From JADKIH01 sp043747595 (GTDB taxonomy: Bacteria; Bacteroidota; Bacteroidia; AKYH767-A; 2013-40CM-41-45): 64,000 bases of DNA. Within the stretch, counting starts at the first letter, position 1. Each line of letters begins with the position of its first letter. The notes below the pieces were generated by a model. That model was not told the DNA's origin, ran no database searches, and saw only the letters and a list, made by a program, of their open reading frames with translations. The stretch covers positions 12,387-76,386 of the forward strand of contig JAYTOX010000003.1 in assembly GCA_043747595.1 (NCBI GenBank), given 5' to 3'. A program made the translations under genes and the position numbers. Positions 18,825 to 27,491 of the stretch are shown here, in pieces.

Positions 18825-21158
18825 TTAGAAATCCATTTCTGTCTGAGACTTTTTATTGTCTGCTTTTTTCTCTAGTTCAGAAAGTATTCTGTCGCGGTCG
18901 TTTGAAACTTTATCTTTTTTTCCGTCGAAGCTCCACTCTACTACTACCGCTTTTTCTCCGTTGAGTGGATTTGCTTTTTTTTTGACATTCTTCCCTTCTG
19001 CTTTTGCCGCCACCTTCGCTTTTCCTGCAGGCGCCGTTTTTGATTTTGAAGCAGACGCACTTTTACTTTGTGTAACAGGAGCTACCTTCGGTTTTACTTC
19101 AGCAGCTTTAGCAATTGCATCAATCGTAATTTGCTTGGCTTGGCTCGAAGGTTTTGCATCGGCTAATTTTACCACTTTACTTACCGCATGCTTGGAAAGA
19201 ATATTGCCGTTTGTTCCGCGACCTTTTACTTCATGTTCGTTAAAGTTCACATCAATTTGTGTGATCCTTAACTTCGGTTTAGGTCGAAGCATAACGCGAA
19301 CTATTTCTGCATCGTTTGTGTTAGAAATAGACAGCCAAAGTAATTTGGATGCTTCCGAGCCTTTAGTAAGTACATATTCTTTATCGCGCGTTGTACCGCC
19401 AACAGTGAATCGCTTCACCATAATATTACCTCCGCGACCATCTTGATAAATAATATTGTAAACAAATTCGGGATCCGACTTACGATAAATAGCAATGTGA
19501 CGAACATCTTTTCCGACATACTTTTTATCGTCCACTTTAGTAACAATCATAGTTCCATCGCCACGAATCACGATCATATCGTCGAGGCTCGAACAATCGG
19601 CTAAAAATTCATCCTTCTTCAGACTGAATCCGGCAAAACCATCTTCACGGTTTACATATAGCTTTTGATTGTTGATGATTACTTCGGAAGCGACAACTTG
19701 TTCGAACGAACCAATTTCGGTTTTACGCTCACGACCTTTACCATATTTCTTTAAAAGATCTTTGTACCAAGCAATGGTATAATTACGAATGTTTGCAAGA
19801 TGGGCAGCTACTACTTTCATTTCATCTTCCAAGCCGTGGATTTTTTCATCCTGCGCTTTAACATCGTATTTAGAAATACGTTTGATTTTTATTTCCGTCA
19901 AAGAAATAATATCATCACGAGTAATCTGTCGTTTAAATTTTTTCTTGTAAGGCTTCAATCCTTCATCGACAGTTTCGATTACCGATTCCCACGTAGTACA
20001 CTCTTCAATGTTGCGATAGATACGTTTCTCAATAAATATTTTAATCAAAGAACTAAAATGCCATTCTTCTTCGAGCTCAGCCATTTTGATCTCCAACTCT
20101 TGACGCAACAATTTTTGTGTTTGTTCAGTGTTGTATTTCAAAATTTCATTTACACCCATGAAGCGTGGCTTGTCGTCTACAATCACACAAGCGTTTGGAG
20201 AAATAGAAACTTCGCAATCGGTAAAAGCGTATAATGCATCCACCGTTTTGTCGATATCTTCATACGAATCGCTATGCAAGTGAATCATAATTTCCACTTT
20301 GCTGGCAGTATTATCTTCTACTTTTTTTACTTTTATTTTTCCTTTATCGTTGGCCGAAAGAATGGTATCGATTAATGAAGTGGTAGTAGTACCAAAAGGT
20401 ATTTCAGTAATGACAAGCGTTTTCTTATCAAGCTTTTCGATTTTAGCACGAACTCTAACTCTACCTCCACGCAAGCCGTCGTTGTATTTGCTGAAATCGG
20501 CAATACCTCCAGTTGGGAAATCAGGAATAAGATCTACTTTTTTATTTCTAAGAATATCGATAGACGCTTCAATGAGTTCATTGAAATTATGAGGAAGAAT
20601 TTTACATGCCAAACCAACGGCAATTCCTTCAACACCTTGAGCGAGTAACAGAGGGAATTTAACCGGTAAAGTTACAGGCTCACGATTACGACCGTCGTAA
20701 CTTAATTGCCAGTTAGTAGTTTTCGGATTGTACACAACTTCAAGAGCAAATTTCGACAATCGTGCTTCGATGTATCGAGCGGCGGCGGCACTATCTCCGG
20801 TAAAAATATTACCCCAGTTACCTTGCATATCGATCAAAATATCTTTCTGACCTAACTGCACCATTGCATCACCAATCGAAGCATCGCCATGTGGGTGATA
20901 TTTCATGGAGTGACCTATCACATTGGCAACTTTATTATAACGGCCATCTTCCATTTCCCACATCGAATGTAGAATACGGCGTTGCACCGGTTTTAATCCA
21001 TCGTTAATATGAGGAACCGCTCGTTCTAAAATTACATACGAGGCATAATCGAGAAACCAATTTTCATACATACCATTTACATGCACAGAGTGAGTGAGTT
21101 CACGAACATCGCCCAATGCGGCAGGTACTCCGGTATTTTCTTTTTTCTTTTTAGACAT
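18825..21158 (-). CDS. parC: DNA topoisomerase IV subunit A
   Basis: A 777-residue type IIA topoisomerase A subunit. The breakage-reunion domain is intact: GLKPVQRRILHSMWEM, KYHPHGDASIGDAMV, and the catalytic Tyr129 in AAAARYIEARLSK. The coiled tower and the C-terminal beta-propeller follow; the last ~120 residues are a Lys/Ala/Ser-rich low-complexity tail ending KKSQTEMDF. It lies 30 nt downstream of parE on the same strand, as expected for the two-gene unit. ParC is preferred over GyrA because of the linkage to a short 628-residue B subunit and the lack of an obvious GyrA-box, though the call rests mostly on context. Confidence 0.92.
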   Translation of the reverse strand: MSKKKKENTGVPAALGDVRELTHSVHVNGMYENWFLDYASYVILERAVPHINDGLKPVQRRILHSMWEMEDGRYNKVANVIGHSMKYHPHGDASIGDAMVQLGQKDILIDMQGNWGNIFTGDSAAAARYIEARLSKFALEVVYNPKTTNWQLSYDGRNREPVTLPVKFPLLLAQGVEGIAVGLACKILPHNFNELIEASIDILRNKKVDLIPDFPTGGIADFSKYNDGLRGGRVRVRAKIEKLDKKTLVITEIPFGTTTTSLIDTILSANDKGKIKVKKVEDNTASKVEIMIHLHSDSYEDIDKTVDALYAFTDCEVSISPNACVIVDDKPRFMGVNEILKYNTEQTQKLLRQELEIKMAELEEEWHFSSLIKIFIEKRIYRNIEECTTWESVIETVDEGLKPYKKKFKRQITRDDIISLTEIKIKRISKYDVKAQDEKIHGLEDEMKVVAAHLANIRNYTIAWYKDLLKKYGKGRERKTEIGSFEQVVASEVIINNQKLYVNREDGFAGFSLKKDEFLADCSSLDDMIVIRGDGTMIVTKVDDKKYVGKDVRHIAIYRKSDPEFVYNIIYQDGRGGNIMVKRFTVGGTTRDKEYVLTKGSEASKLLWLSISNTNDAEIVRVMLRPKPKLRITQIDVNFNEHEVKGRGTNGNILSKHAVSKVVKLADAKPSSQAKQITIDAIAKAAEVKPKVAPVTQSKSASASKSKTAPAGKAKVAAKAEGKNVKKKANPLNGEKAVVVEWSFDGKKDKVSNDRDRILSELEKKADNKKSQTEMDF

Positions 21159-21188
21159 AATCAGTCTTTGTATTTAATCAAACTAATT

Positions 21189-23075
21189 TTAAGCAATATC
21201 AATTTCAACCGGCTGCGGTTTTACTTTCACTTCATCTTTTTCAACACGAAGATTTCTGATAATAAATTCTTGTCGTTCCGGCGAATTTTTTCCCATATAA
21301 TATTCTAACAAATGGTGAATCGTTTCTTCTTGAGAAAGCATTACAGGCTCCAGACGAATATTTTTTCCGATGAAGTGTCCAAACTCATCGGGTGAAATTT
21401 CTCCCAATCCCTTGAAGCGCGTGATCTCAGGCTTAGGACCGAGTTTCTCAATAGCATTCACTCTTTCTCTATCGCTATAACAATAGATTGTTTCTTTTTT
21501 ATTCCGAACACGAAACAAAGGTGTTTGAAGAATAAAGACGTGACCACTACGAATAAGTTCAGGAAAAAACTGAAGGAAGAAAGTCATTAAGAGTAAACGA
21601 ATATGCATACCATCAACATCGGCATCGGTAGCGATTACGATTTTGTTATATCTAAGTTCATCGAGACCGTCTTCGATGTTCAATGCGTTTTGAAGTAAAT
21701 TAAATTCTTCGTTTTCGTAAACTACTTTCTTTGTCATGCTGAAACAGTTCAATGGTTTTCCCTTTAAACTGAACACTGCTTGTGTTGTGATATCGCGCGC
21801 CTTGGTAATAGAACCACTGGCAGAATCGCCCTCGGTAATAAAGATTGTAGATTCTTGTCGGTCGATATGACGAGTATTTAAATGAATGCGACAATCACGT
21901 AATTTTTTATTGTGAAGATTTGCTTTTTTAGCTCGTTCGTTGGCCAATTTTTTTATACCGGCAATTTCTTTTCTTTCACGCTCGCTCTGTTGAATTTTAG
22001 ATTCAAGAGCTTTTGCTACTTCCGGATGTTTATGTAAATAATTGTCGAGCGCTGTTTTTACAAAATCGTTGATCCAAGTTCTTATTGCGAGACCATTCGG
22101 CTCTCTTGTAAGCGATCCAAGTTTTGTTTTTGTTTGCGACTCAAACACCGGCTCTTGTACACGAACACTTATTGCAGCTGTAATGGAAGTACGAACATCG
22201 CTCGGATCAAAATCTTTTTTATAGAATTCACGAATAGTTTTTACGATGGCTTCACGGAAAGCTGCTTGGTGTGTACCACCCTGCGTTGTATGCTGACCAT
22301 TAACAAAAGAAAAATAATCTTCTCCATAAGAAGTAGTATGGGTAAAAGCAATTTCTATATCGTCGCCATGAAGGTGAACGATAGGATAAAGTATTTCGTC
22401 GGTTAAATTATTTTCAAGAAGGTCTTTCAATCCATTTTCAGAAAAGAATTTTTCGCCGTTGTATTCTAGCGTAAGTCCTTTGTTGAGGTAAACATAATTC
22501 CACAACATGGCCGAAACATATTCCGGATTGTATTTGTAATTTCTAAAAATAGTTGGATCAGGAACGAACGACATAATAGTTCCATTTTTTTCTTGAGATG
22601 CTTTTTCACGTTCATCTTTTACGACAACACCTTTAGAGAATTCGGCATATTTAGTTCTGCCTTCACGGAACGACTGAACAACAAATTCGCTTGACAGTGC
22701 ATTGACAGCTTTTGATCCGACGCCATTTAATCCGACACTTTTCTGAAAAGCTTTACTGTCGTATTTTCCGCCTGTATTAATTTTAGAAACACATTCAACT
22801 ACTTTTCCTAAAGGAATACCACGACCAAAATCGCGAACACTCACTCTGCCATTTTCAATTTTAACATCGATGGTTTTACCATAACCCATTACATGTTCAT
22901 CGATCGAGTTATCGATCACTTCTTTCAACAAGACATAGATACCATCATCTTTCGAAGAGCCATCGCCAAGCTTTCCGATATACATACCCGGTCGAGTACG
23001 AATGTGTTCTTTCCAATCGAGAGAACGAATACTATCTTCGGTATAACCGTGATCCGGTTTTGATTTTTCAGCCAT
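21189..23075 (-). CDS. parE: DNA topoisomerase IV subunit B (ATPase)
   Basis: A 628-residue GHKL ATPase/TOPRIM subunit. KEVIDNSIDEH and DFGRGIPLG are the ATP-binding motifs, and GLNGVGSKAVNALS is the lid segment. The TOPRIM domain shows FITEGDSASGS and ATDADVDGMHI, and the C-terminal region has RFKGLGE. The length matches ParE rather than the longer GyrB. It is first in the parE-parC unit. The ATG at 23075 gives MAEKSKPDHGYTEDSIRSLD, a normal start. Confidence 0.95.
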   Translation of the reverse strand: MAEKSKPDHGYTEDSIRSLDWKEHIRTRPGMYIGKLGDGSSKDDGIYVLLKEVIDNSIDEHVMGYGKTIDVKIENGRVSVRDFGRGIPLGKVVECVSKINTGGKYDSKAFQKSVGLNGVGSKAVNALSSEFVVQSFREGRTKYAEFSKGVVVKDEREKASQEKNGTIMSFVPDPTIFRNYKYNPEYVSAMLWNYVYLNKGLTLEYNGEKFFSENGLKDLLENNLTDEILYPIVHLHGDDIEIAFTHTTSYGEDYFSFVNGQHTTQGGTHQAAFREAIVKTIREFYKKDFDPSDVRTSITAAISVRVQEPVFESQTKTKLGSLTREPNGLAIRTWINDFVKTALDNYLHKHPEVAKALESKIQQSERERKEIAGIKKLANERAKKANLHNKKLRDCRIHLNTRHIDRQESTIFITEGDSASGSITKARDITTQAVFSLKGKPLNCFSMTKKVVYENEEFNLLQNALNIEDGLDELRYNKIVIATDADVDGMHIRLLLMTFFLQFFPELIRSGHVFILQTPLFRVRNKKETIYCYSDRERVNAIEKLGPKPEITRFKGLGEISPDEFGHFIGKNIRLEPVMLSQEETIHHLLEYYMGKNSPERQEFIIRNLRVEKDEVKVKPQPVEIDIA

Positions 23076-23192
23076 TATTACTTTTATTCAGATACTTTAA
23101 AAAAATTACTTTTCGCAAGAGGTTAAAATTAGCAGAAGCCACGTTAAATGTGGCTTTCAGCGCACTGAGTTATTCACAATTTCTTGTGTAGA

Positions 23193-23456
23193 TTACTTTT
23201 TCGACTCGTTTTCAAGCACATTGAAAACATATTCGTCTTCGGCAGTAATTTCCAACGTCTTATAAGGAGTACTTAATCCTTTTTTAAGAACGATGGCACT
23301 TTTGGGTAAAGCTAAGATTTCAGCTAGAAAACGGACGAGGTTTTCATTGGCTTTCCCATCGATCGCCGGTGCTGACAGTCGAATTTGCCAACCTTCGGCA
23401 CTTTTCTCAATTTTGTTGAACCGTTGATTAGCTTTTACTTTCAGATGAAGCATCAT
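23193..23456 (-). CDS. DUF167 (YggU-like) family protein
   Basis: A small protein of 87 residues from the first of two adjacent ATGs (23456; the second, 23453, gives MLHLKVKANQRFNKIE, closest to the family's usual start). The motif IRLSAPAIDGKANENLVRFLA, with the GKAN core, is diagnostic for DUF167; the role of the family is not established. The start overlaps the end of the upstream ACP phosphodiesterase gene by about 26-29 bases, which suggests co-translation. Confidence 0.85.
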   Translation of the reverse strand: MMLHLKVKANQRFNKIEKSAEGWQIRLSAPAIDGKANENLVRFLAEILALPKSAIVLKKGLSTPYKTLEITAEDEYVFNVLENESKK

Positions 23457-24033
23457 TAGCAGAAAATTCTTCCGCAAAGGTAATCAACTGCGGGAAAAAT
23501 TGATAAAATTCATTTTCATAGAGTAAATAATCGGTTTTCAATTCGTTAACAGACTCATCCATCTTATTTTCGAACGATACCCGCTTTGAAAGGCCCGTTA
23601 ATGCCCTCCCAATACCATCGATCGATTGGTATCCAAGCAACCAATTTTTTTCGATCATATAAGGTAAAAAGAGTTTAACAGAATCAGGAAGAACGTCTCT
23701 ATTTAGAGTCAGAATCCGGTAGGTGTTCAGAGTAAATTCTTCCAGCGTGACTTCGCTGTAAAGATTAAAATTTTTCGCCAGAAAATGGTCGTAGAATAAA
23801 TCCACGATTACGCCAGAATATTTGCCGTATTTAGGTCGGAGGCGGATTTTACTGGCGTTTGTTATTTCGTGTTGATCAGTAAAAAAATCGATAGCGCGGT
23901 GAAGTTCAATCCCTTTTCTAATCGTGGTGGGATAAGAATCTTTTTTATTGCCCTTAATAGAATCGGCCATAAAATTACCGATCATCAAATCAGCATTTGA
24001 CCCGGAAAGAAAGATATGAGCTAGAAAATTCAA
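23428..24033 (-). CDS. Acyl carrier protein phosphodiesterase (AcpH/DUF479 family)
   Basis: The family removes the phosphopantetheine group from ACP. Signature features are (M)NFLAHIFLSG at the start, IGNFMADSIKG, and GIELHRAIDFFTDQH with metal-binding His/Asp, followed by KYGKYSGVIVDLFYDHFLA. I choose the TTG at 24033 because it places Met directly before NFLAH, the family N-terminus; the frame also opens at another TTG at 24084, but those 17 extra residues look unlike the family. The resulting length of 201 residues is typical. It overlaps the DUF167 gene and is divergent from the Kazal-domain gene. Confidence 0.85.
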   Translation of the reverse strand: MNFLAHIFLSGSNADLMIGNFMADSIKGNKKDSYPTTIRKGIELHRAIDFFTDQHEITNASKIRLRPKYGKYSGVIVDLFYDHFLAKNFNLYSEVTLEEFTLNTYRILTLNRDVLPDSVKLFLPYMIEKNWLLGYQSIDGIGRALTGLSKRVSFENKMDESVNELKTDYLLYENEFYQFFPQLITFAEEFSANDASSESKS

Positions 24034-24104
24034 TGCGTAAAGATAATCAAACAGAAGAAATGATGAAAATGAGATGACAAGCAAGGGGAATTAACACATA
24101 TAAA

Positions 24105-24136
24105 CTTGAAAAGTGCTTTTGTTTGGATTATCTTTG
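24105..24136 (+). promoter_or_regulatory. Bacteroidota-type promoter, candidate leaderless start
   Basis: CTTG at 24105-24108, a 20-base spacer, then an exact TAnnTTTG box (TATCTTTG, 24129-24136). The ATG of the Kazal-domain gene begins at 24141, four bases after the box, about where transcription should start, so the mRNA may have no 5' leader. Confidence 0.6.
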
Positions 24137-24140
24137 GAGT

Positions 24141-24632
24141 ATGCGCATATTTTTCCTTTTCTTCTTTACGTTGGGAAGTGTATTGGAAGGTCAATCACAG
24201 ACTTTTTGTACCGACTCTACCCGAACACCAAATCCATATCAAAATTGCGGAACCGATTATTTGCCTGTTTGCGGTTGCGATAAAAAGACATATAGAAATG
24301 CATGCTCAGCCACATATTGGGGAGGGTTGAGTTACCAGGCATGGACAGATGGACCTTGTGGAAATTTCGATTTCGATTTTTATCCGACAGCAGTTACAAA
24401 TTTCCCCGTACAATTTTCTGTGTATCGAAAAACGCCTGGCAGTGCAACCTTGTACGTTTACGATTCGATGGGTCATTTAACTTATTCAGATTATTTTTAT
24501 GCGCCTTATACCAACTTTACTATATATAGAGAAATCCCTCTTCAAAATTTATTGAGAGGGATTTACATAGCTTTCGTTGTTTCCGATGGCGAGGTGAAAT
24601 ATGTGAAGTTCGCCAAGCAAAGTTTATTTTAA
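24141..24632 (+). CDS. Small secreted Kazal-type domain protein with C-terminal sorting-like domain
   Basis: A 163-residue exported protein. The ATG at 24141 begins a signal peptide (MRIFFLFFFTLGSVLEGQS). Residues 23-73 form a bacterial Kazal-like domain with six Cys (23, 36, 44, 46, 55, 73) and the hallmark PVCGCDKKTYRNAC. Residues ~80-163 look like a T9SS type A sorting domain (LLRGIYIAFVVSDGEVKYVK), though the usual PNP start is replaced by YPTAVTN. Kazal domains inhibit serine proteases in eukaryotes; inhibition here is inference. A TTG six codons upstream is in frame but lies inside the promoter. Confidence 0.75.
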   Translation: MRIFFLFFFTLGSVLEGQSQTFCTDSTRTPNPYQNCGTDYLPVCGCDKKTYRNACSATYWGGLSYQAWTDGPCGNFDFDFYPTAVTNFPVQFSVYRKTPGSATLYVYDSMGHLTYSDYFYAPYTNFTIYREIPLQNLLRGIYIAFVVSDGEVKYVKFAKQSLF

Positions 24633-24633
24633 T

Positions 24634-25446
24634 TTATTCGGTGCCTTCTTCTGTTATAGCAGGAGCGTTAGAATTTTCTTCTACGATTTCGCTTGGAACA
24701 AAATTAGGATTTACAAGATCTACCATTCCGTAACCTTGAACAGTATTCAATCCAAGGCCACATTCCCAAATAAATTTTTGCACTTGAGGATGCGCATGAA
24801 GCGTGAACGGAAGTAAATATCCGAAGATTGTTTCGTTACTATTGTTCTTATAAATACGCGCAAATTTTTTGTGCGTGTCGGCAATTTTCTGAACGTAAGT
24901 AGCATCGGGCATAATTTCAAATTCAGCAAACGATGCAAGTTGAGATTCAGAGAAACCTGCTTTTTCCATACGATCAATTACAGCATCGTAAAATAAGTCG
25001 GAGAACTCTTGGTTTCTAGGATCCATTGCATCAGGAATAACTCCGGAAGCATCAACTTCAAAAGGAGGCTGAGAAATCATAGGGGAAATACAAACATATT
25101 TCATCACAGTTTTGAATTCCGGTTCTGCCATCACTTCGAATGATTTAGGAACTAACGTCAACTTAGCGAAGCTAACCAAACGGCGTTCAAAAATTTCATC
25201 GACCAGCATCTGAAGAAATTCAGGTTCAGGAGCTGAGAGCACCAACGAAACTTTAGAAGACAAGAAACGGATTTGACCGGCTTGCACCTTAGAAGTTCCT
25301 TTCAATGAAGAAAAATTGTAGAACTCCGATTTGATTGGCATGTCACGGATTACTTCTTCTAAGAAAGCAGAGATAATTTTTTGATGATGAAGCGGAACAG
25401 TTCCACTGCTACCGTGAACTTTTAAAAAAGAAATTTTAATTCTCAT
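24634..25446 (-). CDS. cas6: Stand-alone Cas6-like CRISPR RNA endoribonuclease
   Basis: A 270-residue protein with the Cas6 layout of two ferredoxin-like halves. The decisive feature is the C-terminal glycine-rich loop at residues 230-242 (GLGLNTVQGYGMV), preceded by HAHPQVQKFIWECG. The N-terminal half shows MRIKISFLKV and LPLHHQ-like His residues (His20/21), plus FSSLKG and the LSAPEPEFLQMLVDE segment. In CRISPR systems Cas6 cuts pre-crRNA in the repeat. No other cas gene and no CRISPR array exist in this window; the neighbours are a Kazal protein and a polysaccharide operon. It could process an array elsewhere or have another RNA target. It ends 2 bases from the convergent Kazal gene. Confidence 0.82.
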   Translation of the reverse strand: MRIKISFLKVHGSSGTVPLHHQKIISAFLEEVIRDMPIKSEFYNFSSLKGTSKVQAGQIRFLSSKVSLVLSAPEPEFLQMLVDEIFERRLVSFAKLTLVPKSFEVMAEPEFKTVMKYVCISPMISQPPFEVDASGVIPDAMDPRNQEFSDLFYDAVIDRMEKAGFSESQLASFAEFEIMPDATYVQKIADTHKKFARIYKNNSNETIFGYLLPFTLHAHPQVQKFIWECGLGLNTVQGYGMVDLVNPNFVPSEIVEENSNAPAITEEGTE

Positions 25447-25543
25447 AATTTAATAATAAAAAGGTTTGCCCGATAAATGCCTGAAATTAATTAGTTCATG
25501 CAAAAAATAAACGGGGTGTGGTGGTTAGTTATATGTTTAATTA

Positions 25544-26170
25544 CTAGTGTGTCAATATTTTTCCAACGGTGCGAAAGATAATACGCAGATAATTACCAAA
25601 AGTAGGATTTTCGATGAAGATTAAATTTAGTTTAATTTTTGCGGGGAGAACTTCATTCACATAATAGTGCTCCGGATCTTTTACTGTACTTAGCAATTCA
25701 TTTTCATTTGAATATTCGATAGATGCAAAATCTGTAATTCCAGGCTTTACGGAGAGAACAATCGATTGCATAGACGATTCATACAATTCTGCATAACGTC
25801 TTACTTCCGGTCGAGGACCAACTAAACTCATCTGACCTAACAATACATTTATTAATTGTGGCAATTCGTCGAATTTATATTTTCTTAAAATCAATCCTAT
25901 CTTAGTTATGCGAGGATCTCTTGCACCAACAGTTATTAATCCTTTTTTATCGGAGTTGATTTTCATTGTTCTAAATTTAAACAATTTAAAATCGATATTG
26001 TTCTTCCCTACTCTCGATTGACGAAAGATTATAGGACCATGCGAATCTAATTTAATGAGTATGGCAATAACCAATAACACAGGTGAAAAGACAATCAGTC
26101 CTCCAAGAGAGAAAAGAAAATCGAACACACGTATTAGATACTTATTCATGAGAACCTTTACTTTGTTCAT
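25544..26170 (-). CDS. Initiating sugar-1-phosphate transferase (PglC/WcaJ-type)
   Basis: A 208-residue small monotopic phosphoglycosyl transferase. It transfers a sugar-1-phosphate from a UDP-sugar to undecaprenyl phosphate, the first membrane step of glycan assembly. A reentrant hydrophobic helix (VFDFLFSLGGLIVFSPVLL) is followed by FKLFKFRTMK, the catalytic Asp-Glu pair in KFDELPQL (101-102), and SLVGPRPE. The size matches the minimal PglC class rather than long WbaP/WcaJ enzymes. A second Met (26149) gives 201 residues and may be the real start. It is last in the long minus-strand polysaccharide operon, 7 bases after the alpha/beta hydrolase gene. Confidence 0.9.
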   Translation of the reverse strand: MNKVKVLMNKYLIRVFDFLFSLGGLIVFSPVLLVIAILIKLDSHGPIIFRQSRVGKNNIDFKLFKFRTMKINSDKKGLITVGARDPRITKIGLILRKYKFDELPQLINVLLGQMSLVGPRPEVRRYAELYESSMQSIVLSVKPGITDFASIEYSNENELLSTVKDPEHYYVNEVLPAKIKLNLIFIENPTFGNYLRIIFRTVGKILTH

Positions 26171-26177
26171 TAAGAAT

Positions 26178-27491
26178 TTATTTTTTAGAACTTATCCAGG
26201 TCGCAATATCATTGATCAGATCAATATCAACATTACCTTGTTTTTCATATTCAGCAGGAGTACTCTTGCCTTCACCTTGAATAAAAAAGTGATTCAATTT
26301 GGGATACATTTTAAAATCGACTTTCTTATTTTCTTTAAATGCATTTTGCCAAAGCTGAGCATCGGCGGTAGTTGTTTGATAATCTCTCAAGCCGTAAACA
26401 AAAAGCATAGGCATATTAATAGTTTTAGCTGAAGCGATTGGATCATAATTTTTCAAATCGTACCAATAGCTCGCAGGCGACTGAAGAATTTTGGTTGAAT
26501 CGTTGACGGCTGCCGGCGTTAGAATTTTTATTCTATCACGTTGTACTTTTACCGAATCGACCATCTGCTTTTTTCTCACCGGGTCTTTTAAATCGGCTGC
26601 GAGGTATTCCGCTTGAGCCACAAATACATCTTCGAGCCTACGACCATTAGGAGCTAAATAGATTAATCCTTTAATAGACTTCGTTTCTTTAGCAATTCGC
26701 GGAAGCATCATGCCACCAAACGAATGTCCGCATAAAAATATGTTGTTCGTATCAATAGAAGTATCTTCTTTAGCAACCTCAATAGCTTTTAAAACATCTT
26801 CTATCACTTCTTGACGAACTGTATAAGTAGATGCTTCGTGATCCATCCTAGATTTGAACAAGCGTGTACGTTTTTCGAAACGTAATACAGCAATATTTTT
26901 AAGTGCTAAGCCACTTGCTAAGTCACGAAATATTTTCAACGGCCCCAAACTTTCATCTCTGTCGTTCGGTCCTGAGCCATGTATTAAAATTACCAAAGGA
27001 TGTTTACCCGGCAAATTAGGTATTGAAAGTGTACCCGGAATCCGATAAGAATTAGTTGTCATCAACACTTTTCGATCGGTAGCCGCTGCTGCATTATAGT
27101 AAGAAGGTGTTTTGTATTCAGGTCGTGTATCAAAAGGCAAAAAATACAATCCTTTAATTTTAGACTTTGCATCCCAGATCAATCGAAAATTCATTTTCCG
27201 ATTTTCAAATTGAAGCACCTGTGTTTGTACATAAAAAGCACCTTGAGTACTTGACTCGTCTTTTACCTTCGTTTTAAAAGCACCATTTTGTTTTAAAAGA
27301 CCATTCCAAATTGCAGCTAAACGAGCTGTATCTAATTTAGTAAAAACGTCTTTATCAATTTGGTCAAATACTTTTTGAAATTCCTTCCGTTGAAAATGTT
27401 CAAGTACAGTTTCAGATAATCTTTTGATATCAGGTTCTTGTGCATTTGCTGTAAACGCAAATAATACCAAGGCGATTAATAGTTTTTTCAT
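26178..27491 (-). CDS. Secreted alpha/beta hydrolase with DUF3887-like N-terminal domain
   Basis: A 437-residue protein with a signal peptide (MKKLLIALVLFAFTANAQ). Residues ~25-120 look like a DUF3887/NTF2-like domain (VLEHFQRKEFQKVFDQI). The hydrolase part has the oxyanion loop HGSG (171-174), nucleophile Ser257 in GHSFGG, a likely acid in YGLRDYQ, and His in PKLNHFF, so the triad looks complete. Esterase or dipeptidyl-peptidase-like activity is possible; the substrate is unknown. Its ATG overlaps the end of the aminotransferase gene by four bases, so it is made with the glycan enzymes and may deacylate a surface glycan, which is inference. Confidence 0.83.
   Translation of the reverse strand: MKKLLIALVLFAFTANAQEPDIKRLSETVLEHFQRKEFQKVFDQIDKDVFTKLDTARLAAIWNGLLKQNGAFKTKVKDESSTQGAFYVQTQVLQFENRKMNFRLIWDAKSKIKGLYFLPFDTRPEYKTPSYYNAAAATDRKVLMTTNSYRIPGTLSIPNLPGKHPLVILIHGSGPNDRDESLGPLKIFRDLASGLALKNIAVLRFEKRTRLFKSRMDHEASTYTVRQEVIEDVLKAIEVAKEDTSIDTNNIFLCGHSFGGMMLPRIAKETKSIKGLIYLAPNGRRLEDVFVAQAEYLAADLKDPVRKKQMVDSVKVQRDRIKILTPAAVNDSTKILQSPASYWYDLKNYDPIASAKTINMPMLFVYGLRDYQTTTADAQLWQNAFKENKKVDFKMYPKLNHFFIQGEGKSTPAEYEKQGNVDIDLINDIATWISSKK

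Noticed and set aside
18856..19446. A 196-codon plus-strand frame opposite parC
   Set aside because: It is a mirror of the Lys/Ala/Ser-rich ParC tail; it is Phe/Ala/Ser-rich and has no protein-like features.
23136..23155. Hairpin AAGCCAC/GTGGCTT between the DUF167 and parE genes
   Set aside because: It is a seven-base stem without a T tract in either direction; too weak to call a terminator.
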